In this document: piece by piece, positions 24,461-35,027 of the stretch
Position numbering within the stretch: the stretch's first letter is position 1
Layout: the number at the start of each line of letters is the position of its first letter
Assembly: GCF_001653235.2 (NCBI RefSeq)
Contig: NC_035793.1
Span: 2,356,001 to 2,420,000 of the forward strand
Direction of reading: 5' to 3'
DNA from: Pochonia chlamydosporia 170
Lineage: Eukaryota > Ascomycota > Sordariomycetes > Hypocreales > Clavicipitaceae
DNA: 64,000 nucleotides
Position numbers and translations under genes: made by a program
Notes under the pieces: generated by a model
Database searches by the model: none
Told to the model about the DNA's origin: nothing
The model's input: only the letters and a program-made list of their open reading frames with translations

Positions 24461-26478
24461 GGTGTACGTTGTCGGGAGAAGGGAAAAAAAAAGTATTTCC
24501 CTGCTTGATATGCCGTCGGTTTATTGTGTTCGCAGCTGCGCCTTGCGGCAGAATTGACGTTGTCGGGGAGGCGGTTTAGAATCTTGTCGTGCCAATTTCA
24601 CAGATTGAAGGGAGAGAGGTGGGAAGATGGAAGGGAAGGTCCAGTGTGGACTGGACTCTGGAGTGTCTGGGTGACCAGGTGGGTGAGACGGAGCCAGGCT
24701 CAGCGGCTAAGACCCAAACGAGGTGTAAGCGGCTGTGAAGGGAGGGGGCATTAGTGCATCAAACCAACTTGACTCTACGTGCTTGGTTTTCTTTGTTCGA
24801 AAGACGCCATGTTGAGCAAACATGGAGCGTAAAGTATAAGGACTTCTAGATTGCGCTCAGCAATTGGCAATTTTTGGCTCGTGGGTTCAGCACTGTGGTT
24901 ACAGTCAAGTACTGCCCTGGCTTACAATACATGTCACGGTGTATGCAGAGGGTCCAGATGCCAATATGTGCTGCATGTGGTTTCCCGGGAGAACCAAAAA
25001 GCCCACCAGGTCTCTCACACTACGGAGTAGACTGATGATGTACCAAGTACATTGTACCTTGGTGCTCGTGCTCCTCCCTTCTGTGCGACGAGGTGAACAG
25101 CAGACCGACCAACCATATTTTCGTCTGTTTCCTTGTTTGCCCATGATCTCTTTTTCTCCCCTTCCTTTGCCAGCTAGTTCCAATTCGATTCAAACTCTCA
25201 ATACCACTTGTTCTCTGGTACCTGCTCCCTAGTACCATTCAATTCATTGCACGGGGCCATATCGCTCGGAATCCAACCTGGTTGAGAGTGTCTGAGGGAC
25301 AAATGATGGGCATTCCTGTCCTCAACACCAGACATGACGATACTGAAAGCTTGTAATTCTACCAGCATTCATTAATTTTCCGATGCACCAAAAAGTGGAA
25401 GCTCCCTCCGCCAAAGTTGAGAGCCCAGACAAATAGTACGGAGGGACTAGAACAATCCATCTTGAGTTCGCAACAACCTGCAGCTTGTTTCAGCATGTGG
25501 GCTGGATATGTCGGTACTTGGACCTGGAGCATGCGGCGAGGGTCTCCGTGGATGGATTGGGAACTGGACAAGAGACCAAGACGATTGTCACTTGAGAGCC
25601 TGGTGCACCTAAGATCATGGGTTTGATGAACGATTGGATAACTAAAAAGATGCTAAACCCTGAGTTGCTCTCTTTTACTTGGAATCGTGAACTGACTTTG
25701 CAGCATGATTCCAGTGTTAGCTAAACATGCCTATTCGATACGATCGGCTCTTTGGCGACATAACTGCATGCTCAGAAGACATGGTCAAATACACCAGGCG
25801 GTTTAGGACCAAACAATGCCGCCAGACATTTCAGAAAAGAAAGAAACCAAGAACCGGGCCGACTTTGCTGGCTTCTTAGACCCATGCAGCCAGCCCATGC
25901 TCTGAGCCCGAAAATTGGCGCAAGTTATGGGATCGAGATCTAGGAAATGCATGACTTCTCATCGCCAATTCTGCCAACAATTCACTCCCTACTTTTATAT
26001 GGAGTTAACTCAACCAAGTTTGATTGCGCATTCCGAGTGTGACCCACGTAACCACAGTTTCGGGCTTCCGGTTTGCCAACTGCTTTGCTCGCATCTCTCT
26101 CCTATGTGCTCTATTTGGCCTGCAGAAAGAAGCTCTTCCGTGGGATACATGAACCAAGTCTAAATCCAGGTGATGGATAAAAACATTTGATACTATCCAG
26201 TCGAGGACCATGCTATGGAAGTCTGGTAGTTCAGGTGATGATGATCTGACGTGGACCACGCCAAATGAACCTTGCATTCAGGTGATACATGGCACTTGTC
26301 ACAGCTTGCTCGCCTGTGTTCCGCCGGCTGGTACCTCAGTATCTTGAGCTGATCAAATGCTTGCAAGCACCGTCGTCTATTGGGGACATATAGACCTCTA
26401 GAGTCGGTCCATACAATTTATGAAGTATCGAGTCGGAATACATTGACAGAGCTCGGCCCATATAGCCTGGGTAACTGA

Positions 26479-26730
26479 CATCAATTGATGCTGTCCGATA
26501 CGCGCACTAGAGGAGCAAGGCATGGCCAGCGCTTACACGTTTGCAGCCTCGGAGTCTGTCAGCTGGGTAGGGTACCAAGGTTGGGGATAATCATCACCAG
26601 ACGGGTTGGAGACTGCAAACAGCGAAACTTGGTGTGTTGTGCATGCCTGTGGATCCAAGCTTGACAGGGAACTCTGGAGGTTGTGTGGCCGTTTGCGAAA
26701 ACCAAGGAAGGATTGTCCCATCAATTGATG
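26479..26730. repeat. Two copies of the 12-bp palindrome CATCAATTGATG
   Basis: Perfect palindromes CATCAATTGATG lie at 26479-26490 and 26719-26730. Near copies occur at 28030 (CATCAATTGATC), around 38918-38950 (two half-extended CAATTGATG forms) and near 60268. Perfect dyad symmetry suggests a site for a dimeric protein, but no function is known. Confidence 0.5.
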
Positions 26731-27076
26731 GTATGGAGTCTATGGTCTGTCTCACGGTCGGGCGTCTCCGCCAACCAGGCCACAACATGAAATGAACCTA
26801 AAAGTAGAAGAGGACCATGCATCCATCCCTTTCCCCAATGCCGGGGTACCCAGAATGAAACTTTTGAAGGAACTCCGACTTTGCCTGTCAGTGGACCGAT
26901 AGTTTGGTACCCTGGGCTTTCGTGCGTTTTCGTGCGTTTTTTTTTTTTTTGTGTTGGCGACCAGCTAAGTGCATTGATTGAGCTCTTGGGAGTACGTCAT
27001 AGATGTCTACTTGAGCAAGATTGGCGGAACTGATACCCTGCTTGATGTCCTTCATCCTGGGTCAGAAGAAGCTGCC

Positions 27077-27144
27077 AAAAAAAAAAAAAAAAAAAAAAAA
27101 AAGGAAGAAGAAGAAGAAGAAGAAGAAGAAGGAGGAGGAGGGAG
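27077..27144. repeat. Poly(A) followed by GAA/GGA microsatellite
   Basis: A run of 26 A residues (27077-27102) passes into about eight GAA triplets and then GGA triplets, a 68-bp homopurine tract. Such tracts are unstable and may form triplex DNA. I see no retroelement upstream that would make the A run a poly(A) tail. Confidence 0.95.
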
Positions 27145-27856
27145 ACATAAATGCGATGGCTGTTGAAAGGCAGAGAGGTTATGGCCAGTGTCAGGTCGAG
27201 TCAGCATGGCAAAGATCTGGCTGAGATCGGCTCAAGTGTTGGCTCTGGCGTTTTCAGATATGTCTACTGATGAGAGTAGCCCTTCCAAGACATTTGACCG
27301 CCATCCCCAGGCTGCCCAGCAATGGTACAGGCATAGGAGCAGGTCAATTGACACTTTGCCAGCGTCGACACTGTCAAAAACCTCAAGATTCTTTCATAAT
27401 CAGTGTGCAATGGTCCAAGCTCAAGGTAGAGTATCATCAGCTCGTATCTGTGCACATGCAGTCGTAAGTCACGGACTTCCTTGCAGAGCTGGGCTGCCTG
27501 CCCAGTGGATCATGTTTGATTTCAAGGCCAGGTCGCAACCATAATACTGTAATAGCTCGCGTATTGATCCTGGAGCTTTCGGATGCGGATGTGGATGCAA
27601 AATGCAAAATGTGGGAGCAGTGCGGTGGCGCTTCGGCGCAGGTCCTTCTATTGCGACTAGTTCAACCACTTTGATCATTGATGGAGCTCAAACTGCCACA
27701 TGCACGTAATCGACGCCAGCTCTTGCCCAGACAAGCGTTCTGGGGTCATTGCCTGTTGATGCATGCGCCGCCTTGGCTTTGGAGATTGGCATTCTCGTAC
27801 CAGTTTCACGAAGTACTGCCTGGCCTGGTCGGGTGCCATCAAATGGCCTAATAGCA

Positions 27857-28553
27857 GTCTGGTCTGGTTGAGGACTTGGCCATTGAGTCAAGTCAATCCG
27901 GACCAGACTGGACATGGACGCTTGAAGGGCCTGGCGCCTCCTTCTCATGTGCTGCGAACTTTAGCTTTACGAGCCATGCAGTAATACAGAGCACCTACGC
28001 AAGACAGCCTGCATGCACATTGTGTGGCCCATCAATTGATCATCAGCACTGCCTTCAAGTCTGGTCTGGTCAACTCGACCTTGAATCCACCAGACTACAT
28101 ACATGTCCTTGTCCGGTTGCCACACCACACCACACCAGACTTGACTTGCCTTGACATGCATGTGTCTGGTCCACTGCAGCTGTCAGTCTAGCTGCCTCAT
28201 CTTTCCTCCTCCAAGCTTTTCTTTTTGCAATTGAGTTGTTTCTCCCGGACGTCTCCCATCAGTCACTTGTCGCTCGTTCTTTCTGGCGGACGCCCAACCA
28301 GTCCCTCGTTGAAGCTTCCTTTTCATCCGCCACCGCCTCCTTCTTCGTGAGCTGTTCGGGAAACATACATGCACACTTGAACAACTTTCTTGGGCACGTA
28401 GCGGGCCTTGCGACGCTCTGACTTTCCCATCAATCATCCGGCATTCGGTAGCGCCGACGATTTGACTCGCAAGTCAGACAGAGCTGACGACAAAGACCAA
28501 GTCTGGTCTGGTTGAGCAACAACCCAGTCTCGATCACTGCCATCGCACCAGAC
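27857..28553. promoter_or_regulatory. ACCAGAC/GTCTGGT cluster upstream of the metallopeptidase
   Basis: Copies start at 27857, 27862, 27902, 28059, 28064, 28089, 28134, 28164, 28501, 28506 and 28547, including three overlapping TCTGGTCTGGT doublets. They lie about 310 to 1000 bp before the ATG at 28866. The DNA beyond 28180 is CT-rich, as expected for a fungal 5' leader. Confidence 0.6.
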
Positions 28554-28865
28554 CGTTACAGAGCTCCAGTTGCTCCATAACAGTTCAAGTTCAGCTGCTC
28601 CATAGCCCCTCGTTACTACTCCTACGGCCATCCCAACCCATCCTGTCTTCTGCGGTTGATCTCTCCCGAGCCTTGTCTTCTCTCCTCCTCGACGAAAATT
28701 ACTGTTCATGCAAACAATCACGGCCTCTGTGACCGCATAATTCCAACAAGCTCCGGTGCGAGACGTAAATGTGGGCAGTGAACGGCCGCGCTGGTACACC
28801 CACTGGTCTTTCCCGGCCGATGATACATTTTCCCACCATTCCAGCTGCCTCGATATCTCGCAACC

Positions 28866-31396
28866 ATGGCTCCAGCATTTCTGAAAGAGCTTCGCCGCCG
28901 GTCCAGAGCAAGCTTTCGAACGGATAACTCCACTGACGGATCTAGTGATGGTGCCACCAGCCAAGGCACGTCAACGTCGAGCGGTTCGGTAACACCTCCG
29001 TCACTTGCGCACCAATCCGACCCTGCCCTCGACCTTCAGATAAAGAAAACCAACACCTCGCAGCAGAGCCAAGCGCAGACATCCCATTCACCGCGACCAA
29101 TGCTCTCCCCTGCGAATAATACGAGCAGGCAGAGCGTATCGGGCATGGCGGGCCTCGGGGCTCCTCCTGTCAATGGGCGAAGCAGTGTACCATTGTCGCA
29201 ATATGCTCCGCATATCCATAACATCTCGGAAAACTCGTGGGTGAGTATATTGTCCCCTGGCGAGCAATAATGTGCAAACACTTAGCTTTTCTTGTTCCAA
29301 ATTTCCATTCTTGCTTACAAGTCCTAGGTGTATCAAAAAGTCCTTTTGTTGCATGGAACAATCGGCGAGCCTGGACAGTGCTCGATGGATGGAAATGTTG
29401 TCGTTAGCCGATACGATGATAGTTTCCCCGCCATTAGTTGGCCCGTATGCGAATCTCACTTTAAGGCTCTAATCTACTTACAACCAGGACCAAATAAATT
29501 TCGACTCGACTTCTCCAGCCCCAAACTCGCCAACAGCTCTTCATCTAATCCCATCCACGCGTCTTATCTCACCATTCATATGATACCGCCTATGAACGCT
29601 CCACCTCTGCAGCTCGCCATTATTGTCGCAAAGGATTCGCCACGAACGTATGATGCAACACCAGCTCGCGCAGAACGAGAGGGTAATGGGTTAGACACGG
29701 CCGTTCGAAAATTCCGAATGGCGGCATATCTCTGGCAGGCGTTCACCGCTGAGCAAATGTGGAGGCACAAGCTTGGCCGCCGTGTATTCCGGTATGAAGA
29801 GGAATGGACATTGGGCACGTCCAATTATCGCGATCGAGAAAACGGCACAATGCGCTCAGAGGCTCGTGTTCACATAATCCAATCTGACAAAACCGTAGCC
29901 GAGATTCGCGACTTGAATAAGGCTCAGCAATTCGACAAAGCTACTGACAAGAACGCCCTGTTCGGAATTGCTGCTGACGCAGTAAAGGATTACTTCAATC
30001 CACTCCCAGGCCAGAAGAATTATGTTTCTGTCTTATTTCTTGATACACACTGGGATGTCCAACAAAACGTCATCAGCGGCCACGCAGCACTGGGTGGTAA
30101 CGCCGGAGACTTGCAGCTTGCCATTTTCGGATCACACTGCCTGCAGAGTTACCCTTCCAGCTTCGAGGAAGTTGTGCCGGCTTTTACTGATTGCACCCCT
30201 ACAGACACAGGATATTTGGCGAATGATTGCAACGATGCCGGAAGTTCGTGGGAGGCGGCAAACATCGGCATTGGCGCCCACTTACATGAGACGGGACATC
30301 TGCTCGGCTGTCCTCATCAAGAGTCGGGCATCATGCAAAGAGACTATGTCGTCTTGAACCGCTCGTTCGTTCCCCGCGAGGCATTTTCCACTAGGACAAA
30401 ATCAAAGGGAGGCTTGGTACGGCAGGCAGACGAGTGTGGGTGGCACCGCCTAGATTGTTTGCGGTTCCGAGCCCATCCAGCCTTCAGACTACCCAACGAT
30501 GCGCCTTTGAATTCAGATGAGAGTGTTCAAGCATTTGCAATCGAAGGGGGCACAGTGTTGGCGATGGCGGCCACGGGCATCTCTTTCGTGGAGGTTTTCG
30601 GTGAGGGAGACGACGTCTGCCACTCCTGGCTTGAATATACGACAGAAAACGGGCCGGTGCAACGTCAACTTGCACTGAGTGAGCAGGATTTACGCGCGCG
30701 GCTGCCCGAAGCCAAGCGAAAGGGGCCCATCTCAATATCAATCAAGTCTCATGGAGGAGGTTCACTGACAATCGACGATTTCAAAGAGTTTACTTCGAAA
30801 AGCTCCATGGTGAAACTGGGGAATGGAAAGGTTGCTTCGAGAAGCCAAAAACTGGGCGAATCAAGGATGGAAGGCAGCAAACAACAAGAATTCGTTTTTA
30901 CGAGTGCATCCCAGCAAGATAGAGTCATGTCTCGAGTGGTTGTTTACCATGGGTCTGCACTAGATGGCCTAGAATTTGTGTACGACGACAATACTTCGCA
31001 ACTATTCGGCAACAGGGGTGGAAAGGAGGGAGGAGATGCCTTCGAATTTGGTAAAGCTTGTGCCTCTTTGCCAGCGCCCCTTTGACTTGCTAACCTGGGA
31101 CAGATATCCGTCGTGGCGAGTACCTTAGTGGACTTCTGGTTCGAGCAGGCTTCTGGATCGATGGCGTACAAATTTTGACGAGCTTGGGTAGAAAGTCGCC
31201 CATTTTTGGCAACGCTCACGGTGGTTCTGCGTAAGTTGGGGATCCCATCGGCTGAAGAAAACGTACATGGCAGGCACTTACAAGGCATTTATCCCATAGT
31301 CATAACGTAATTCCACCACGCGGATACAGCATTTGTGGCATCTCGGGCTCATGCGGGTCATGGGTTGACGGTTTATCAGTCTTAGTAAAGCGATGA
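28866..31396 (+). CDS. Putative zinc metallopeptidase with C-terminal jacalin-like lectin domain
   Basis: Four exons: 28866-29240, 29328-31050, 31104-31230 and 31300-31396, giving 773 residues. Residues 1-110 are a Ser/Thr/Gln-rich disordered head. The middle has the zinc signature HETGHLLGCPH (H445, E446, H449, with the third ligand H455), as in the fungal Metallopep family typified by yeast YIL108W. The C-terminal ~130 residues, from SRVVVYHGSALDGLEFVYDD to GISGSCGSWVDGLSVLVKR, follow the repeated beta-strand pattern of a jacalin-like mannose-binding lectin and are completed only by the last two small exons. No signal peptide is visible, so it is probably cytosolic. Substrate and physiological role are unknown. 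Reading through the third intron would truncate the lectin domain. Confidence 0.9.
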
Positions 31397-32203
31397 AGTG
31401 GCGACTATAGCCATAAAGTTTAAGGTTGCCGCTGGGTTCAGGTTTAATCCCTGCCTTTGGAATTGACTTTGACGGGGTGTTTTCACGAAGTGATTACCCC
31501 ATACAATAAATGGTGGGAAGCATGGAAACGATTAATGCTAATCGAGGTCTCAAGGTGTCGAGGTTTGGTTGGAAGTACGTTGCGGGTAGCAACATGTTGG
31601 TAACACCTGGGGCTTGTACATTTGCGGCAGGTGTTTGAGATTGGGTACATATTTTACTGATCAGCTTGCGAAAGTCGCTGGCAAACCGGGCATCATGTTT
31701 TATTTGGGCGACATAGCAATAAGGCGTCTGGGAATATCTGGGTTTTACTTGTTAATGTTTTGATTTGATGGCTCTGGTGTTGTTCTTTGTTTAAGAAGGG
31801 CAGACACTAATTACGATGAAACCTCAAGCACAACGGCATGGATCTTTGCGTTTTGTTGGGAGGCTGGACTTTTGTTCCTTTTTCGTTGGACGGGTTTTGC
31901 CCAAGACGGCCATTGGGCAAATCTGTAGAAACTCAAGGTTGGCGTGTACATTGATAGCTAGTAGTAGAGTGCCTGGGGTCAAAGAAACGTCTTGGACTCG
32001 AGTCACAAATGAATATTGGCGATGCTGTTCGTATATGCTATCAAGACTCGACTTGTTTTTATTATAAGCTCAGCATTGAATGAGGGGCAAAACTGGGATT
32101 GCAGGTGAAGATGACACAGTGCATTTGTAGTTGTGTCTATTTCAGTGAATGTGAATAAAGACGGTCAACACTTGACGAGGGTTGACGTGTGATGTGGTTT
32201 GGT

Positions 32204-32966
32204 GTCTGGTGGTGCATGGATGTCGAGTTGAATGTTGCTCACAGGCACCAGACTGAACGTGGAATCACTGGGGCTTTATATTAGTGTCATCGGTTCTCGG
32301 GTCTGGTCTGGTCCAATTTGATCTTGACAACTAGAAGTCAAGATTTGGTTTGTTTAGGCCCCAGTCTGGGTGCATAATCTGTCTGGTGTGCATGTACCAT
32401 GTACTCCATGTCGGTCTGCACACATGCATGCATATGTGTGGCAGTATGCACCTGAGCAGTGAGGTCAAGGCTGGTCGGCTGTGCTCCAACCATGATTTGC
32501 GGGTTCAAGCAGCACTGACATGGACTTGACAGACTGCCAGTGGGCTTGACTGGGGGCCAAACCAAAGGGCCAAGGGGCCAAACAAAAAACAGGGCCAGGT
32601 CCAAGTCAAAGTCCAAGTCACAAGCCTTCCACTTCCACTTCCACTGTCTGGTCTGGCCTGGTCAGCTGTCTACCGTCAACCGTCATTCGCCATCCAACAA
32701 CCTTGGAACCTTGCCTTTACGTCGTCGACTTTTATCCCCTCCTCTCCCCCTGCTCCTGCCTCTGCCTCTGCCTCTGCATGTGCCTTTTAATACCAGACAG
32801 ACCTCGTCGCTTCCGCTTCACCTGCTTCCATTTTGGACAGACAATTCCTTCCTCAACCTGAACTGGCTGGCATTTCAACGTGATTCCATCCTTCTGACCG
32901 CCCTTCCCCACCTTCACGTTTCTTCAACTGCGTGCACAAGAACTAGAACCAGAACCACAACCAGAC
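32204..32966. promoter_or_regulatory. ACCAGAC/GTCTGGT cluster upstream of phosphatidylserine synthase
   Basis: Eight exact copies start at 32204, 32247, 32301, 32306, 32381, 32646, 32792 and 32960, about 65 to 825 bp before the ATG. They mix both orientations and include one TCTGGTCTGGT doublet. Confidence 0.6.
32738..32785 (+). promoter_or_regulatory. CT-rich leader with CTGCCT repeats
   Basis: A pyrimidine-rich stretch with tandem CTGCCT units lies about 250-290 bp before the phosphatidylserine synthase ATG. CT-rich tracts near transcription starts are common in highly expressed filamentous fungal genes, so this probably marks the core promoter or 5' UTR. Confidence 0.5.
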
Positions 32967-33029
32967 GTTCCCCAACGGTTCTTGTCCCACTGCCGCCGTT
33001 GTCGTTCGAACACCACATCACAAAATATC

Positions 33030-34064
33030 ATGTCTAAACGAAGCAGCGTTGCGTCTTCAGGCGCGAATGGTGCCATGGCAAAGCCCAACTTCAATTCTAA
33101 TCAGCCCGGTATGCTGCAATGGACTGCCGTCCTCCCTACCTCCCTACCACTTCGAACTGAAACCCATTCACCTGCTAACCAGCTTCTTGCACCCTGTGAA
33201 GCTATTGACAAGCAAAAGACGCTTCTCTCTGCAGATGTGGGACACTTTAGCTTGGTGCGCGCAATGCATCTTGCTGACCTTATCACCTTGATGAATGGTA
33301 TGTATTATGCAATATCTCAACCTTCTTGCAACTGCGACGCCAATGTCTCGACCGTCTCCCGTCTCTTGGTTGACAACCGCGCTGTGTAACATCGCTAACC
33401 CCTTTGACCGCTCTATCAGGCTTCTGCGGTGTCATGTCCATCTTTTCCTCCTTGCGATACTGCCTTGGCGATCCGAATGCCTTCGACAAGGTTTGGCTCG
33501 CGCTAGCCTTCCTTCCCTTTGGGCTGTTTTTTGACTTCCTTGATGGGAGAGTCGCACGGTGGAGGAACAAGAGTAGTCTCATGGGTCAAGAGCTGGATTC
33601 TCTAGCCGATCTGGTACGATTCTACTTGCCACTGAGCACAAGGCAGAGACCTTTGCTATTTCAGAGAGTAGTTACTAACTGTTCGGCATGTCCAGATTTC
33701 TTTCGGCGTCGCTCCAGCCATGGTAGCTTTTACTATTGGCTTTCGATCTACCCTCGACACCATTGGTCTCGCCTTCTTCGTTCTCTGTGGCTTGACACGC
33801 CTTGCTCGCTTCAATGTGACCGTTGCAGTGCTTCCGAAGGACGCTACGGGCAAGAGCAAGTTTTTCGAAGGCACACCGATTCCCACATCTCTCTTTTTAG
33901 ATGCCATCATGGCGTACTGGGTATACTGTGGCTGGACCCTAGACGATGTGCCCTTTGGCACCTGGTTTCAAGGCTCCGCGTTGGAGTTGCATCCCGCCGT
34001 CTTTCTATTCATGCTGCATGGCTGTCTAATGACGAGCAAGACCATCCACATACCCAAGCCTTAA
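33030..34064 (+). CDS. CHO1: CDP-diacylglycerol-serine O-phosphatidyltransferase (phosphatidylserine synthase)
   Basis: Four exons: 33030-33108, 33202-33297, 33420-33613 and 33696-34064, giving 245 residues. The protein transfers a phosphatidyl group from CDP-diacylglycerol to serine in the ER membrane, the first committed step to phosphatidylserine and, through decarboxylation and methylation, to phosphatidylethanolamine and phosphatidylcholine. The CDP-alcohol phosphotransferase signature is complete: D100-G101-x2-A104-R105-x8-G114-x3-D118-x3-D122 (seen as DGRVARW...GQELDSLAD). Splicing restores [14 protein letters not shown], the helix after the active site. Several hydrophobic helices follow ([35 protein letters not shown]). 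Introns have GCTAAC branch sites. The length is slightly short compared with yeast Cho1 (276 residues), mainly at the N-terminus. Confidence 0.95.
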
Positions 34065-35027
34065 TCCCTATCCCATTGAGTCAGATTTGTGCTTGTCCAG
34101 CCTTGGAAAACAAAGTCGACTTGGTAACGATATGTTGCGTGTGAGATATGACATTCTGGCGTATTTTTATTATCGGTCAAGTATTTGGAGGCATGAATCA
34201 GGTTTATCCAGCAGTAGCGCATGGCAGACAAATTTGTCTTGAGCGGATCGAAAAGGAAGAGGAGAAGTAAAACTAGCCGGACACCTAATGTCACGGGTCA
34301 CTATGAGAAATTGTCGAAAGCAGCGTGGAACGCACCTTTGCCTCCAGCGAGAACAGGGGACTTCTTTGGCGTATCGGGACAAATGAAAGCGGGATAATGA
34401 TGCCGGAATAGACATGATTGAATTCGGTAGCAATTCTTGTGGCGCCTGTAGCTTCACAGCCGGACCATACGTTTGAAGGAATAACAACAAGATTCATGAT
34501 ACCCCAACACACACACATATATATGCCTGCCGTTGACTAGACTCTGAGAGTCGCGCCGCGACACCAATGCGTATCCATCTGTCTCGATACTGAGTGACTG
34601 CTCAGAGATGCAGCCAAAGGGAGGCGCCCCCTCTCTTCTCCCGACATTGTCTTGTACATTATCACTGGTGTACAGCTCACATGTTTGTTCTGTTTTTGAC
34701 ATACAAGTACCTATATTGTGAAACTAAGTATACAAACAGTGATACGAAAAAGTAGAGGCGTAGCGTGGAGCTAGCATCGTGGATGAACGAGGCGCCTTGC
34801 GGAACTCTACCGCTCACTAGTCCCTCCCAAATAACCCAAGGGAACCGGTATGACTGATATCATTTTCCTAATCCAAAAACCAAAGCCTGAAGGAACAAAA
34901 AAGAGTCAACAATATATGAGACAAGACCCAAGGAAACCACCATAACCCAAACAGGTAAGAATCGTGCCCTCATCATGAACAAGAAAGATCCCAAAAGAAA
35001 GCCTGACTAAGGATTTAACAATGGCGC
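34065..35027. other. Convergent intergenic region
   Basis: A 960-bp space between the stop codons of phosphatidylserine synthase (+) and the Slm1-like gene (-). It should hold 3' UTRs only. I saw no protein-like ORF and no GTCTGGT copy. Confidence 0.6.

Larger units (their letters stand above)
24461..28865. other. Long divergent gene-free region
   Basis: About 4.4 kb between the Whi5-like start (-) and the metallopeptidase start (+). ORFs are short and random-looking. It contains a large homopurine microsatellite, a T14 tract at 26937-26950 preceded by two CGTGCGTTTT units, two copies of CATCAATTGATG, and a GTCTGGT cluster at its right end. Confidence 0.55.
31397..33029. other. Tandem intergenic region
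   Basis: The left half (metallopeptidase 3' side) shows nothing notable. The right half carries the GTCTGGT cluster and CT-rich leader of the phosphatidylserine synthase gene. Confidence 0.5.
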
